Source: Streptacidiphilus jiangxiensis (GTDB lineage: Bacteria > Actinomycetota > Actinomycetes > Streptomycetales > Streptomycetaceae). From it: a DNA stretch of 64,000 nt. This document shows, one piece after another, positions 15,702 through 26,165 of this stretch (positions are counted from its first letter, which is position 1; each line of letters starts with the position of its first letter). The position numbers were made by a program, and so were the translations under genes. Below the pieces are notes generated by a model. That model was given only the letters and a program-made list of their open reading frames with translations. It did no database searches and had not been told where the DNA came from. The stretch is taken from assembly GCF_900109465.1 (NCBI RefSeq), contig NZ_FOAZ01000001.1, forward strand, positions 571,926-635,925. Direction: 5' to 3'.

Positions 15702-15764
15702 GGGAACGCGAGCCGGAAACGCGAGCCGGAAACGCGAGCCGGGCACGCGAGCCGGGCAACGCGA
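15702..15764. repeat. Five short tandem repeats downstream of fxsT
   Basis: Units of 12-13 bp with the core acgcgagccgg are repeated five times with small changes (ggaacgcgagcc, ggaaacgcgagcc twice, gggcacgcgagcc, gggcaacgcgaa). They fill the space between the fxsT stop and the terminator hairpin and encode nothing obvious. Confidence 0.7.
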
Positions 15765-15794
15765 AGGGCCCGGGGCGTCGCCCCGGGCCCTTCG
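15762..15794. terminator. Perfect 15-bp hairpin between fxsT and kgd
   Basis: Positions 15762-15776 (cgaagggcccggggc) pair perfectly with 15780-15794 around a 3-base loop. It sits between two convergent genes and probably terminates both. It also marks the right-hand boundary of the cassette. Confidence 0.88.
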
Positions 15795-15822
15795 TTCACG
15801 CCGTGCTCACCGGCTCACCGTG

Positions 15823-18800
15823 TCAGAGCGAGAACACCTCGTCGACCAGCGAGGCCTGCTCGGCCGCGTGGCGCTTGGCCGAGCCGACCGCCGGGGCCGA
15901 GGAGGCCGGGCGGGCGACGCGACGCAGACGGCCGCGGTCGGCGGAGGGGCCGACGACGACGTCGAGGTGGTCCACCAGGTTGAGCGCGATGAACGGCCAC
16001 GCACCCTGGTTGGTCGGCTCCTCCTGCGCCCAGACGTACTGGACGTTGGTGCCGTAGCGCTTGAGCTCCTCCTGGAGCTCCGCCACCGGCAGCGGGTAGA
16101 GGCGCTCGACGCGGACGATCGCCGTGTCGGTGATGCCGCGCTCGGCGCGGGCCGCCTCCAGGTCGTAGTAGAACTTGCCCGCCGTGATGACGACCTTGCG
16201 GACGTTGGCCGGGTCGACCGTGGAGTCGCCGATGACCGGGCGGAAGCCGCCGGACAGGAACTCCTCGGTCTTCGACGCCGCCGCCTTCAGACGCAGCATC
16301 GACTTCGGGGTGAAGACGATGAGCGGCTTGTGGTGCGGGTTGTGCGTCTGCCAGCGCAGCAGGTGGAAGTAGTTCGACGGCAGCGTCGGCATGGCGACCG
16401 TCATGTTGTTGTCCGCGCACAGCTGCAGGAAGCGCTCCGGGCGGGCGGACGAGTGGTCCGGTCCCTGGCCCTCGTAGCCGTGCGGGAGCAGCAGGGTGAC
16501 GCCGGACGTCTGGCCCCACTTGGTCTCGGCGGAGGAGATGAACTCGTCCACGACCGTCGAGGCGCCGTTGACGAAGTCGCCGAACTGGGCCTCCCACATC
16601 ACCAGCGCGTCCGGACGGGCCAGCGAGTAGCCGTACTCGAAGCCCATCGCCGCGTACTCGCTGAGCAGCGAGTCGTAGACGGTGTAGCGGGCCTGGTCCT
16701 CCGTCAGGTACAGCAGCGGCGTGTAGTCCTCGGCCGTCCTGTTGTCGACCAGGACCGCGTGGCGCTGACCGAAGGTGCCGCGACGGCTGTCCTGGCCGGC
16801 CAGACGGACCGGGTGGCCCTCCATCAGCAGCGAGCCGATGGCCAGGGTCTCGCCCATGGCCCAGTCGATGGTGCCGTCCTCGACCATGGTGGCGCGGCGC
16901 TGCAGCTGCGGCAGCAGACGCGGGTGCACGGTCAGCCAGTCCGGCAGGGCGACCTGGGACTCGGCGATGCGCTTGACCATCTCCTGGGAGATGCCCGTCT
17001 GCACCGCGACCGGGAAGGTGGCCTGGGGACGCTCGGAGACGGCCGGGCTGGGCACCGTCGCGGCCGCGCGGACCTCGGTGAAGACCTTCTCCAGCTGGTC
17101 CTGGTAGTCCTTGAGCGCCTGCTCGGCCTCTTCCAGGGTGATGTCGCCGCGACCGATCAGGCCCTCGGTGTAGAGCTTGCGCACCGAACGCTTCTTGTCG
17201 ATCAGCTCGTACATCAGCGGCTGGGTGAACGACGGGTTGTCGGCCTCGTTGTGACCGCGGCGGCGGTAGCAGATGAGGTCGATCACGACGTCCTTGTGGA
17301 ACGCCTGGCGGAACTCGAAGGCGAGCCGCGCGACGCGGACCACGGCCTCCGGGTCGTCGCCGTTGACGTGGAAGATCGGCGCCTCGACCATGCGGGCCAC
17401 GTCGGTGCAGTAGGTGCTGGACCGCGAGGCCGTCGGCGCGGCGGTGAAGCCGACCTGGTTGTTGATGACGACGTGCACGGTGCCGCCGGTGCGGTAGCCG
17501 CGCAGCTGCGACATGTTCAGCGTCTCCGCGACGACGCCCTGGCCGGCGAAGGCCGCGTCACCGTGGATCTGCAGCGGCAGCACGTCGAACGAGTCGCCGG
17601 CCTTGTCGAGGACGTCCTGCTTGGCGCGGGCGATGCCCTCGACGATCGGGTCGACCGCCTCCAGGTGGGAGGGGTTGGCCGCGAGGGAGACCTTGATGGT
17701 CTCGCCGTCCAGGCCGGTGAAGACGCCCTCGGAGCCGAGGTGGTACTTCACGTCGCCGGAGCCGTGCATGGACTTCGGGTCGAGGTTGCCCTCGAACTCG
17801 CGGAAGATCTGCGCGTAGGACTTGCCGACGATGTTGGCGAGCACGTTCAGGCGGCCGCGGTGGGCCATGCCCATGACGGCCTCGTCCAGGTGCGCCTTGG
17901 CGGCCGAGTCGAGGATCGCGTCCAGCAGCGGGATGACGGACTCGCCGCCCTCCAGCGAGAAGCGCTTCTGGCCGACGTACTTGGTCTGCAGGAACGTCTC
18001 GAACGCCTCGGCGGCGTTGAGGCGGCGCAGGATGCGCAGCTGCTCCTCGCGCTCGGGGCGCTCGGTGCCGCGCTCGACGCGGGCCTGGATCCAGCGGCGC
18101 TGCTTCGGGTCCTGGATGTGCATGTACTCGATGCCGACGGTGCGGCAGTACGAGTCGCGCAGCACACCGAGGATGTCGCGCAGCTTCATCATGGTGTGGC
18201 CGGCGAAGCCGCCCACCGCGAACTCGCGCTCGAGGTCCCACAGCGTCAGGTCGTGCGCCTGGACGTCGAGGTCCGGGTGCTTACGCTGCTTGTACTCGAG
18301 CGGGTCGGTGTCGGCCATCAGGTGGCCGCGCACACGGAAGGAGTGGATCAGCTCCATCACGCGGGCGGTCTTGTTGACCTCGTTGTCGTGGGTACGGGCG
18401 ACGTCCGTGGCCCAGCGCACCGGCTCGTAGGGGATGCGCAGCGACTCGAAGATCTTGTCGTAGAACTCGCCCTTGCCCAGCAGCAGCTGGTGGATCGTGC
18501 GCAGGAACTCACCCGACTGGGCGCCCTGGATGACCCGGTGGTCGTAGGTCGAGGTCAGCGTCATGACCTTGGAGACGCCCATGGCGGCCAGGGTCTCCTC
18601 GGCGGAGCCCTGGAACTCGGCCGGGTACTCCATCGAACCGACGCCGAGGATGGTGCCCTGGCCGGGCATCAGGCGCGGGACGGAGTGGACGGTGCCGATG
18701 CCGCCGGGGTTGGTCAGCGAGCAGGTGACGCCGGAGAAGTCGTCGACCGTGAGCTTGTTCTGGCGGGCGCGGCGGACGATGTCCTCGTAGGCCTGCCAGA

Positions 18801-19665
18801 AGCCGAAGAAGTCGAGGGTCTCGGCCTTCTTGATGGCCGCGACGACCAGCTGACGGTCGCCGTTCGGCTTGGTCAGGTCGATCGCCAGGCCGAGGTTGAT
18901 GTGCTCGGGCTTGACCAGGAAGGGCTTGCCGTCCTTCTCCTGGAAGCCGTGGTTCATCGCCGGCATCGACTTGATCGCCTGGACCATGGCGTAGCCGATG
19001 AGGTGCGTGAAGGAGACCTTGCCGCCGCGTGCGCGCTTGAGGTGGTTGTTGATGACGATGCGGTTGTCGATCAGCAGCTTCGCGGGGACGGCGCGGACGC
19101 TGGTCGCGGTGGGCATCGAGAGCGAGGCGTCCATGTTCGCCACGATCCGGGCGCTCGGGCCCTTGAGGGCGACGAGCTCGGGTCCTGACGGGGCCTCGGC
19201 GGGGGCGGTCACAGTGGTGCTGTCCTTCACGGTGTCGGCGGGTTGTGCCGGAGCAGCGGTGCGCTGGGTCGGCGCGGGGGCTGCGGGCTTGGGGGTCAGC
19301 GGTGCGGCGGGAGCCGGGGTGGCCGGCGCCGCGGGAATCGTCGCAGCCGGGGCTGCGGGCGCGGCGGGAGCCGGGGCGGCCGCGGGAGCGGCGGCCGGCG
19401 CGGGGACCGCTGCAGCCGCCGGGGTCGCAGGCGCGGCGGGCGCCCCGGTCACGGCGACGGCGGGGGCACCCGTCGGGGTGGCGCCCTTGGCGTGCTTGTA
19501 GTCGGCGAAGAAATCCCACCAGGCCCGGTCGACCGAGTTCGGGTCCTGGAGGTACTGCTGGTAGATCTCGTCCACGAGCCACTCGTTGGGGCCGAATGCG
19601 GCTCCCGGGCCGGATTCGGCCGTGGTGGCAGGTGAGCTGCTCGAGTTAGGGGACTGTGGAGACAC
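15823..19665 (-). CDS. kgd: Multifunctional 2-oxoglutarate decarboxylase/dehydrogenase (KGD)
   Basis: 1280 aa, the length of streptomycete and mycobacterial KGD. The GTG at 19665 was chosen because [10 protein letters not shown] is the family N-terminus. Domains in order: an E1 N-terminal helix ([22 protein letters not shown]), an Ala/Pro linker (about 65-150), an E2-type acyltransferase core with catalytic histidine ([17 protein letters not shown]), and a thiamine-diphosphate E1 dehydrogenase ([30 protein letters not shown]). As in Mycobacterium KGD there is no lipoyl domain. It supplies succinyl-CoA or succinic semialdehyde in the TCA cycle, probably with a separate E3 and under GarA/FHA-type control in this phylum. 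It is transcribed on its own, downstream of the two-component genes. Confidence 0.97.
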   Translation of the reverse strand: MSPQSPNSSSSPATTAESGPGAAFGPNEWLVDEIYQQYLQDPNSVDRAWWDFFADYKHAKGATPTGAPAVAVTGAPAAPATPAAAAVPAPAAAPAAAPAPAAPAAPAATIPAAPATPAPAAPLTPKPAAPAPTQRTAAPAQPADTVKDSTTVTAPAEAPSGPELVALKGPSARIVANMDASLSMPTATSVRAVPAKLLIDNRIVINNHLKRARGGKVSFTHLIGYAMVQAIKSMPAMNHGFQEKDGKPFLVKPEHINLGLAIDLTKPNGDRQLVVAAIKKAETLDFFGFWQAYEDIVRRARQNKLTVDDFSGVTCSLTNPGGIGTVHSVPRLMPGQGTILGVGSMEYPAEFQGSAEETLAAMGVSKVMTLTSTYDHRVIQGAQSGEFLRTIHQLLLGKGEFYDKIFESLRIPYEPVRWATDVARTHDNEVNKTARVMELIHSFRVRGHLMADTDPLEYKQRKHPDLDVQAHDLTLWDLEREFAVGGFAGHTMMKLRDILGVLRDSYCRTVGIEYMHIQDPKQRRWIQARVERGTERPEREEQLRILRRLNAAEAFETFLQTKYVGQKRFSLEGGESVIPLLDAILDSAAKAHLDEAVMGMAHRGRLNVLANIVGKSYAQIFREFEGNLDPKSMHGSGDVKYHLGSEGVFTGLDGETIKVSLAANPSHLEAVDPIVEGIARAKQDVLDKAGDSFDVLPLQIHGDAAFAGQGVVAETLNMSQLRGYRTGGTVHVVINNQVGFTAAPTASRSSTYCTDVARMVEAPIFHVNGDDPEAVVRVARLAFEFRQAFHKDVVIDLICYRRRGHNEADNPSFTQPLMYELIDKKRSVRKLYTEGLIGRGDITLEEAEQALKDYQDQLEKVFTEVRAAATVPSPAVSERPQATFPVAVQTGISQEMVKRIAESQVALPDWLTVHPRLLPQLQRRATMVEDGTIDWAMGETLAIGSLLMEGHPVRLAGQDSRRGTFGQRHAVLVDNRTAEDYTPLLYLTEDQARYTVYDSLLSEYAAMGFEYGYSLARPDALVMWEAQFGDFVNGASTVVDEFISSAETKWGQTSGVTLLLPHGYEGQGPDHSSARPERFLQLCADNNMTVAMPTLPSNYFHLLRWQTHNPHHKPLIVFTPKSMLRLKAAASKTEEFLSGGFRPVIGDSTVDPANVRKVVITAGKFYYDLEAARAERGITDTAIVRVERLYPLPVAELQEELKRYGTNVQYVWAQEEPTNQGAWPFIALNLVDHLDVVVGPSADRGRLRRVARPASSAPAVGSAKRHAAEQASLVDEVFSL

Positions 19666-19889
19666 GGCGGCAACCGCCCTCTTCCGCTTCCGTGTGGATG
19701 TGTGGACAGCGGGTAGTAAGGCTACGCCTCCGCCGCACGTCCGCGCAGGTCCCGCAGACCAAGCGTCGCCCAGATCACAGTCCGGCCGCAAACATTGGCC
19801 GGAAATCGGGGTTAGATCTCGGGCGTGATGGGGGAGAACGAAGGGTTGTTCGTCCGGCCGGGGCCGGACGAATCGGGCGTTCTTGCGGT

Positions 19890-21047
19890 TCAGAGTGGTC
19901 CGTGCGACATGATCGCCTGCGGGCGCCGCGGTCCGGGCAGCTCGACCCGGATCAGACAGCCCAGTGGTGAGTCGGCGACGGCGATGGTGCCCTGGTGCAG
20001 CTCGACCGCCCAGCGCGCGATGGCGAGGCCGAGGCCGGTGCCGCCGTCGGAGCCGGGGCCCTGGGCGGTGGCCGCGCTGCCGCGGCCGAAGCGTTCGAAG
20101 ACCCGGCCGCGGTCCTCCGGAGAGATACCGGGCCCCTCGTCGGCGACGTCCACCTGCAGCCCGCCGCCCACGGCGGCGCGGGCCCGCACGGTGACAGTAC
20201 CGTCCTTGGGGCTGTGCCGGCACGCGTTGTCGACCAGGTTGGCGACGACCTGGTGCAGCCGTTCCGCGTCCGCGGTGGCGGTGAGCCCCGGGGAGACGTC
20301 CAGGCGCAGCGAGACGTCGGTGCGGCGTTTGCTGGCGCCGCCGGAGACGGAGCCGTCCACGGTCAGCCCGCGCAGCACCCCGGCCAGGAACGGTTCCACG
20401 TCGAACGGACGCAGCTCCAGGCTGTCCGCCCCGTCCGCGAGCTTGGACAGGTCCAGCAGGTGGGCGACCAGGCGGCCGAGGCGCTCGGTCTGCTCCAGGG
20501 CCGCGGCCATGGTCGCCGGCTCGGGAGTGACCACGCCGTCGACGACGTTCTCCAGCACCGCCCGGAGGGCGGCTATGGGGGTGCGCAGTTCGTGCGAGAC
20601 GTTGGCGATCAGCTCGCGGCGTTGCCGGTCGGCGGCGTCGAGGTCGTCGGCCATGGTGTTGAAGGCGTGCGCGAGCTCGCCGACCTCGTCCAGCGAGCGG
20701 GTGTGCACCCGGCGCGTGTAGTCCCCGGCCGCCATGGCCCGGGCCGCCGCCGTCATGTCGCGCAGGCCGGAGGTCATGCTGTGGGCCAGGAACTGGGTGA
20801 TCAGCAGCGAGGCGATCACCGAGAACACCATGACCACCCGGATCTGGGTGGAGGAGTTCAGGGCCAGCACCACCATCAGCGTGGAGATGCAGACCGAGAT
20901 CAGCACCACCACGTTGAGCTTGGCCTTGACCGAGCGCAGCGGGTCGAGCGGGCGCATTCCCGCCCAGAACCGCTCCGCCCGGCTCGCCTCCCCTCCGGGC
21001 GGCGGCGTGGTCGGGCGGTGGTCCGGGGCGGGAATGCGGCGGCTCAC
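19890..21047 (-). CDS. Sensor histidine kinase (OmpR/PhoR class)
   Basis: 385 aa from GTG 21047, whose first bases overlap the stop of the regulator gene (GTGA at 21044-21047). Two membrane helices at about 45-65 and 70-88 are separated by only a few residues, so almost nothing is exposed outside the cell. A HAMP domain follows (about 90-140), then HisKA with phospho-acceptor H152 ([16 protein letters not shown]), and HATPase_c with N box [20 protein letters not shown] and [11 protein letters not shown]. The very short sensor loop suggests detection of a membrane or intramembrane signal. The cognate regulator is the upstream gene. The signal is unknown. Confidence 0.93.
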   Translation of the reverse strand: MSRRIPAPDHRPTTPPPGGEASRAERFWAGMRPLDPLRSVKAKLNVVVLISVCISTLMVVLALNSSTQIRVVMVFSVIASLLITQFLAHSMTSGLRDMTAAARAMAAGDYTRRVHTRSLDEVGELAHAFNTMADDLDAADRQRRELIANVSHELRTPIAALRAVLENVVDGVVTPEPATMAAALEQTERLGRLVAHLLDLSKLADGADSLELRPFDVEPFLAGVLRGLTVDGSVSGGASKRRTDVSLRLDVSPGLTATADAERLHQVVANLVDNACRHSPKDGTVTVRARAAVGGGLQVDVADEGPGISPEDRGRVFERFGRGSAATAQGPGSDGGTGLGLAIARWAVELHQGTIAVADSPLGCLIRVELPGPRRPQAIMSHGPL

Positions 21048-21778
21048 GGGGTCGGGGCCTCCAGGGCGTAGCCGACTCCGTGCACGGTGCGGATCCAGTT
21101 GGCGCCGATCTTCCGGCGCAGCGCCTTGACGTGGCTGTCGACGGTCCGGGTGCCGGAGGCGTCGGTCCAGTCCCACACCTCGGCGAGCAGCTGCTCGCGG
21201 GTGAGCACCGCGCGCGGCTGCTGGGCCAGGCAGACCAGCAGGTCGAACTCGGTCGGGGTCAGGTGCACGTCGTCGCCGGAGACCCGGACGCGGCGCTGCA
21301 CGTGGTCGATCTCCAGCTCGCCCAGGCGCAGCGTGCCGCCGACGGGCGCGCGGGCCGCGAGCTGGGCCCGCTCCACGCGCCGCAGCAGCACGTTGACCCG
21401 CGCCGCGAGCTCACGCATGGAGAACGGCTTGGTCATGTAGTCGTCCGCGCCGACGCCGAGACCGACCAGCATGTCCGTCTCGTCGTCACGCGCGGTGAGC
21501 ATCAGCACGGGCACCGGGCGCTGCGCCTGGATGCGGCGGCAGACCTCCAGCCCGTCGAAGCCGGGGAGCATCACGTCCAGGACGACGAGGTCGGGCTGCC
21601 AGGTCTGGAAGCAGTCCACCGCCGTCGGGCCGTCGTGGGACACCGCCACCCGGAACCCCTCGGCGCCGAGCCGGGCCGCAATGGACTCCGCGATCGTCGG
21701 TTCGTCCTCGACAACCAGGACTCTGCGTTGGTTTCCCAGGCCAGGATTGGTCTGCTGCTGTACATCCGTCACGGTCAC
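21044..21778 (-). CDS. OmpR-family response regulator
   Basis: 244 aa from GTG 21778 (a second GTG at 21772 is equally possible). Receiver domain residues 18-130 with acidic pocket E24/D25, phospho-acceptor D68 ([10 protein letters not shown]), T in LMLTARDD and K in YMTKPFSM. The C-terminal winged helix (about 145-240) has [26 protein letters not shown] and [14 protein letters not shown], as expected. It is the first gene of a two-gene operon with the kinase. The neighbourhood of kgd and lon is conserved in streptomycetes, which suggests a vertically inherited regulator; its targets are not known from this sequence. Confidence 0.93.
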   Translation of the reverse strand: MTVTDVQQQTNPGLGNQRRVLVVEDEPTIAESIAARLGAEGFRVAVSHDGPTAVDCFQTWQPDLVVLDVMLPGFDGLEVCRRIQAQRPVPVLMLTARDDETDMLVGLGVGADDYMTKPFSMRELAARVNVLLRRVERAQLAARAPVGGTLRLGELEIDHVQRRVRVSGDDVHLTPTEFDLLVCLAQQPRAVLTREQLLAEVWDWTDASGTRTVDSHVKALRRKIGANWIRTVHGVGYALEAPTP

Positions 21779-21990
21779 GCCACCGCCCCCAGGGCCTCGC
21801 GTTACAGGGCCCGAGCTGTTCAGGCCTTCCGGTTCGTACGGTTCGTACGCTGCCCCCGCCGCTTGAAGTTCAGTCAGTCCGTGGTGCTGTCGTTCGGCAG
21901 CGTACGGGCGGGACGGCCGCTGTGGCAGGCCGACGCCGGATAAACCGACCCTTCGGGCGGTGGCATGGGCAGGACCATACCGTGCGTCAC

Positions 21991-22677
21991 CTATGTGCGC
22001 GAGGACAGGTACACGACATCGGGAACGCCGCGCTCCACATGCACCGGGACCTCGATCACCTCGACGCGGCCGAACCGGGCCCGCAGCCTGGCCTCGAACG
22101 CCGGGGAGTGGGCCGCGCTCCACACCGCGAGCACGCCCTTGTCGGCGAGCGTCCGGTCCAGCAGATCGAGACCCTTGTCACCGTAGAGCGAGTCGTTCGA
22201 TGCGGTGACGGTCCAGTCCGGGCCGTTGTCGATGTCGAGGCAGAGCGCGTCGTAGCGGTCCCCGGTGGAGCGCAGGTGCTCCAGCAGGTCCGCGTGCACG
22301 ATCCCGGCCCGCGGATCTGCGTGCCCCTCGCCCGCGAACGGCGCCAGCGGCGCGTCGCCGGCGGTGTGCCAGTCGATGATCGCCTGCTCCCGCTCCACCA
22401 CGGTGATCCGCCCCGGCCGCCGGTCCCGCGCCGCCTCGGCCAGGGAGAACCCGACCCCGAGCCCGCCGATCAGCACGTGCGCCCCGCGCGGCTCGTCCAG
22501 CGCGTCCAGTGCGGCGGTGATCAGCACCCGCTCGGACCGGCCGTCGGCGGTGTCCATCAGGAACGTCCCGTTGGCGATGATCTCGAAGTGGGGGCCTCTG
22601 CGCCGCAGGGCCACCTCGCCGTAGGGGCCGTCGCGGCGGTCGAGCAACTCGGGGACATCGGCGTGATACGTGGACAT
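21991..22677 (-). CDS. Spermidine synthase-like class I methyltransferase-fold protein
   Basis: 228 aa from ATG 22677. It has a Rossmann SAM/dcSAM-binding fold: [15 protein letters not shown] (glycine loop), [14 protein letters not shown] (acidic end of strand 2), and [14 protein letters not shown]. The N-terminal sequence ([20 protein letters not shown]) resembles spermidine synthase-like proteins, but the catalytic Asp/Gln set of true aminopropyltransferases is only partly visible, so polyamine synthesis is not certain. It starts 76 bp from the divergent DUF1028 gene. It ends about 210 bp before the regulator start, so it may be its own unit. Confidence 0.8.
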   Translation of the reverse strand: MSTYHADVPELLDRRDGPYGEVALRRRGPHFEIIANGTFLMDTADGRSERVLITAALDALDEPRGAHVLIGGLGVGFSLAEAARDRRPGRITVVEREQAIIDWHTAGDAPLAPFAGEGHADPRAGIVHADLLEHLRSTGDRYDALCLDIDNGPDWTVTASNDSLYGDKGLDLLDRTLADKGVLAVWSAAHSPAFEARLRARFGRVEVIEVPVHVERGVPDVVYLSSRT

Positions 22678-22753
22678 GGGCACAGGTTCGCCCGCCCGCC
22701 CGGCGCGGGCAAATCCGATGACCCCGGGCACGGTCGGGGGCAGGCTGCGGTTC

Positions 22754-23488
22754 ATGACTTTCTCGGTGATCGCACACGACCCGGCGAGCGGACTGACCGG
22801 GGTGGCGGTGGCCAGCTGCGTGCTGGCCGTGGGTGCACGGGTCGCCACGGCGCGGCGGGGTGTCGGCGTGGTGGCCGCGCAAGCCTCGTCGCCGCTGTGG
22901 CACGGGAACGCCGCACTCGACCTGCTGGCCCGAGGGGCCTCCCCGGAGGAGGCGGCTGCCGCGATGGCCGCGCTGCCGGAACCGGAGGAGCGGCAGCTCG
23001 CGGTCGTCGACGTGCGCGGAGGCGTTGCGGCGTGGACGGGCCCGGACTGCCAGGGCGAGGCCGGGCACCGCCTCGGCGAGCACGTCTCGGTGCAGGGCAA
23101 CACGCTTGCGGACGGCGTGCTCCACACCCTGTGGACGGCCTGGGAGGCGGCGCGGGGGCGGCCGCTCGCCGAGCGCCTGCTCGCCGCGCTCCTCGCAGGG
23201 GACCGCGCCGGCGGGGACCGGCGCGGCCGCCAGTCGGCGGCGCTGCTGCTCGTCGGGGAGGACGACCCGGTGGACCTGCGGGTGGACGACGCCGCGGATC
23301 CGGTGGCCGAGCTGGGTCGGTTGCTGACCGTGGATCGGGCGCACCGGCTGTTCCGCGAGGCATACGCCCGTCATCGGGAGGGTTGCAGGGACGAGGCCGT
23401 TGCGTTGCTGCTGAGGTCGCAGGAGCTGGCGCCGGGGGACCGGCTGATCGGGACCTGGGCGCCCCGGATTCTGGGCGCCGAGGGCTGA
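22754..23488 (+). CDS. DUF1028 family Ntn-hydrolase-like protein
   Basis: 244 aa from ATG 22754. The sequence opens with [29 protein letters not shown] and continues [20 protein letters not shown], the conserved core of DUF1028. In this family the mature N-terminus and fold suggest an Ntn hydrolase related to isoaspartyl peptidases, but activity is unproven. [11 protein letters not shown] is the other conserved block. A C-terminal stretch after residue 195 ([16 protein letters not shown]) looks like a short TPR-type helical pair, found in some members. Its stop lies one base before the ClgR-like box upstream of lon. Confidence 0.85.
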   Translation: MTFSVIAHDPASGLTGVAVASCVLAVGARVATARRGVGVVAAQASSPLWHGNAALDLLARGASPEEAAAAMAALPEPEERQLAVVDVRGGVAAWTGPDCQGEAGHRLGEHVSVQGNTLADGVLHTLWTAWEAARGRPLAERLLAALLAGDRAGGDRRGRQSAALLLVGEDDPVDLRVDDAADPVAELGRLLTVDRAHRLFREAYARHREGCRDEAVALLLRSQELAPGDRLIGTWAPRILGAEG

Positions 23489-23489
23489 T

Positions 23490-23503
23490 CGCTCAGAGCG
23501 AAC
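23490..23503 (-). promoter_or_regulatory. ClgR-type operator upstream of lon
   Basis: The minus strand reads GTTCGC-TCTGA-GCG, an exact match to the GTTCGC-N5-GCG motif I recall for ClgR, the activator of clp and lon genes in Streptomyces. It lies 75 bp before the lon start codon, immediately after the DUF1028 stop. Confidence 0.65.
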
Positions 23504-23577
23504 AGGGCTCGGGGAACAATGCCGGGGTCATGAACCTTTAGTCCCTGTAACTCAACTTGCATGACCGGGGAGAAATC

Positions 23578-26025
23578 ATGGCTTCGACTTCTGGAACGCT
23601 CACCCTGCCGGTGCTGCCGCTCGACGACGATGCGGTGCTCCCCGGCATGGTCGTCCCACTCGACCTGTCCGACCAGGACGTCCGTGCCGCTGTGGAGGCC
23701 GCGCAGGCGGCGGTTCGGGAGACGGGGGCGCACGCCCCCGGGATCCGCGCGGTGGCGGGCGCCCGCAAGGCGCGCGTCCTGCTCGTCCCGCGCGTCGACG
23801 GCGCCTACGGTGCGATCGGCACCGTCGCCACCGTCGAGCAGGTCGGCCGCCTCGCCGACGGCGACCCGGCCGCGCTCGTGCGCGGCGTGCGCCGCGTCCG
23901 CATCGGGGCCGGCACCACGGGGCCGGGGGCCGCGCTGTGGGTGGAGGCGGTGCCGGTCGAGGAGACCGCCGTCCCCTCGCCGCTGCCCGGCGCCATCGCC
24001 GAGATCGTCACCGAGTACAAGGCTCTGACCACCGCCTGGCTGCAGAAGCGCGGCGCCTGGCAGGTCGTCGACCGCTTCACCCAGATCGACGGCGTCTCCG
24101 AGCTGGCCGACAACATCGGCTACGCGCCGTTCGTCACCGCCGAGGAGAAGGTCCAGGTCCTGGAGGAGCTGGACCCGGTGGCCCGGCTCAAGCTCGCCCT
24201 GCAGCTGCTCAAGGACCACCTGGCCGAGGCGGAGGTCCAGGAGACCATCCGCAAGGACGTCCAGGAGGGCATGGAGAAGCAGCAGAAGGAGTTCCTGCTG
24301 CGCAGGCAGCTGGAGGCGGTGCGGAAGGAGCTGGCCGACCTCAACGGCGAGCCCGACTCCGAGGAGGAGGACTACCGGGCCCGCGTCGAGGCTGCGGACC
24401 TGCCCGCGAAGGTCAAGGAGGCGGCCCTCAAGGAGGTCGAGAAGCTGGAGCGTTCCAGCGATGCGTCCCCCGAGGGCAGCTGGATCCGTACCTGGCTGGA
24501 CACGGTCCTGGAGCTCCCCTGGAACAACCGCACCGAGGACGCCTACGACATCGCCGGCGCCCGTGCGGTGCTGGACGCCGACCACTTCGGACTCGACGAC
24601 GTCAAGGAGCGCATCGTCGAGTACCTGGCGGTCCGCAAGCGTCGTTCCGACCGGGGTCTCGGTCTGGTCGGCGGCCGTCGTGGCGGCGCCGTGCTGGCGC
24701 TGGTCGGCCCGCCCGGCGTGGGCAAGACCTCACTGGGCGAGTCCGTGGCCCGCGCCATGGGCCGCGAGTTCGTCCGCGTCGCCCTCGGTGGCGTCCGCGA
24801 CGAGGCGGAGATCCGCGGTCACCGTCGCACCTACGTCGGCGCACTGCCCGGCCGCATCGTGCGGGCCATCAAGGAGGCCGGTTCGATGAACCCGGTCGTG
24901 CTGCTCGACGAGATCGACAAGGTCGGCTCGGACTACCGGGGCGACCCGGCGGCGGCCCTGCTGGAGGTCCTGGACCCGGCGCAGAACCACACCTTCCGTG
25001 ACCACTACCTGGAGGTCGAGCTCGACCTCTCCGACGTGGTCTTCCTGGCCACCGCCAACGTGCTGGAGGCCATCCCCGAGCCGCTGCTCGACCGGATGGA
25101 GCTGGTGCGTCTGGACGGCTACACCGAGGACGAGAAGGTCGTCATCGCCCGCGACCACCTGCTCCCGCGCCAGCTGGAGCGGGCGGGCCTCGGCAACGAC
25201 GAGGTCGTCGTCGCGGAGGACGCGCTGCGCAAGCTCGCGGCCGAGTACACGCGTGAGGCCGGTGTCCGCACGCTGGAGCGCGCGGTCGCGCGCATCCTGC
25301 GCAAGGTCGCGGCCCAGAACGAGCTCGGCGAGGCGGGCGCGGAGCTGCCGCGCACCGTCCACGAGGCCGACCTGCGCGGTCTGATCGGCCGGCCCCGGTT
25401 CACCCCGGAGCACGCGCAGGAGCCGGAGGAGCGGCGGACGGCCGTGCCCGGCGTCGCGACCGGCCTGGCCGTGACGGGCGCGGGCGGCGACGTCCTGTTC
25501 GTCGAGGCCTCGATCGCCGATCCGGAGACGGGCGGCAGCGGCCTGACCCTGACGGGTCAGCTCGGCGACGTGATGAAGGAGTCCGCGCAGATCGCGCTCA
25601 GCTTCCTGCGGTCGCACGGGGCGGAGCTGGAGCTGCCGGTCACCTCCCTGCGGGAGCGCGGTGTCCACATCCACGTCCCGGCGGGCGCGGTCCCGAAGGA
25701 CGGCCCGAGCGCGGGCGTCACGATGACGACCGCTCTCGCGTCGCTGCTGTCCGGCCGCAAGGTGCGACCGGAGGTCGCGATGACGGGCGAGGTGTCCCTG
25801 ACCGGACGGGTCCTGCCGATCGGCGGTGTCAAGCAGAAGCTGCTGGCGGCGGACCGGGCAGGCATCACCACGGTCCTCATCCCGTCCCGCAACGAGGCGG
25901 ACCTGGACGACGTCCCGGCGGAGGTCCTGGAGCGGCTGACGGTTCACGCGGTCGCGGACGTCCGGCAGGTGCTGGAACTGGCGCTGGAGCCGGCGCAGGC
26001 CCTGCAGGAGAGCATCGCGGCGTAG
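23578..26025 (+). CDS. lon: ATP-dependent protease Lon
   Basis: 815 aa, full length. ATG 23578 chosen for the GGGGAGA ribosome site just upstream. Domains: N-terminal substrate domain (LPVLPLDDDAVLPGMVVPL to about 210), a long coiled helix (about 215-290), AAA+ module with Walker A GPPGVGKTS and Walker B VVLLDEIDKVGSD, and a C-terminal protease with the serine of DGPSAGVTM and the lysine of GGVKQKLLAA (Ser-Lys dyad). It degrades damaged and specific regulatory proteins in the cytoplasm. A ClgR-like box upstream fits the known co-regulation of lon with clpP in streptomycetes. An interspersed palindrome follows the stop. Confidence 0.98.
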   Translation: MASTSGTLTLPVLPLDDDAVLPGMVVPLDLSDQDVRAAVEAAQAAVRETGAHAPGIRAVAGARKARVLLVPRVDGAYGAIGTVATVEQVGRLADGDPAALVRGVRRVRIGAGTTGPGAALWVEAVPVEETAVPSPLPGAIAEIVTEYKALTTAWLQKRGAWQVVDRFTQIDGVSELADNIGYAPFVTAEEKVQVLEELDPVARLKLALQLLKDHLAEAEVQETIRKDVQEGMEKQQKEFLLRRQLEAVRKELADLNGEPDSEEEDYRARVEAADLPAKVKEAALKEVEKLERSSDASPEGSWIRTWLDTVLELPWNNRTEDAYDIAGARAVLDADHFGLDDVKERIVEYLAVRKRRSDRGLGLVGGRRGGAVLALVGPPGVGKTSLGESVARAMGREFVRVALGGVRDEAEIRGHRRTYVGALPGRIVRAIKEAGSMNPVVLLDEIDKVGSDYRGDPAAALLEVLDPAQNHTFRDHYLEVELDLSDVVFLATANVLEAIPEPLLDRMELVRLDGYTEDEKVVIARDHLLPRQLERAGLGNDEVVVAEDALRKLAAEYTREAGVRTLERAVARILRKVAAQNELGEAGAELPRTVHEADLRGLIGRPRFTPEHAQEPEERRTAVPGVATGLAVTGAGGDVLFVEASIADPETGGSGLTLTGQLGDVMKESAQIALSFLRSHGAELELPVTSLRERGVHIHVPAGAVPKDGPSAGVTMTTALASLLSGRKVRPEVAMTGEVSLTGRVLPIGGVKQKLLAADRAGITTVLIPSRNEADLDDVPAEVLERLTVHAVADVRQVLELALEPAQALQESIAA

Positions 26026-26030
26026 CCGCG

Positions 26031-26132
26031 AGGGCGCGGGGAACTGCGCGACAAGCCACCCACGTGCGGATGGTCCTCATCGAACAGGGCCATCCGCACA
26101 GGGTGGTTGCTCGCGCCGTTCCCCGCGCCCCT
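26031..26132. repeat. Interspersed palindromic element, copy 1
   Basis: A 102-bp imperfect inverted repeat: outer arms agggcgcggggaac/gttccccgcgcccct, then ctgcgcgacaagccaccc against gggtggttgctcgcgc, then an inner arm tgcggatgg/ccatccgca around a loop of about 15 bases. It lies between the convergent lon and VOC genes. Three more copies occur in this window (41531, 48915, 53224). As RNA it would fold into a long hairpin, so it may terminate or stabilise transcripts. Confidence 0.85.
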
Positions 26133-26165
26133 GGGTGGTAGGGCAACGACCTGCGGGAGCGAAAG

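Noticed and set aside
15820..19188. A 1122-aa open frame on the plus strand across kgd, and similar long antisense frames at 3518-7279, 6843-10019, 41603-43129, 43275-44735 and 49820-53410
   Set aside because: They are mirror frames of strongly supported genes, caused by very high GC at third positions. They have no ribosome sites or domain matches and their composition is low-complexity Arg/Gly/Val. The 49820-53410 frame contains the real AurF-like gene only in its last 303 codons.
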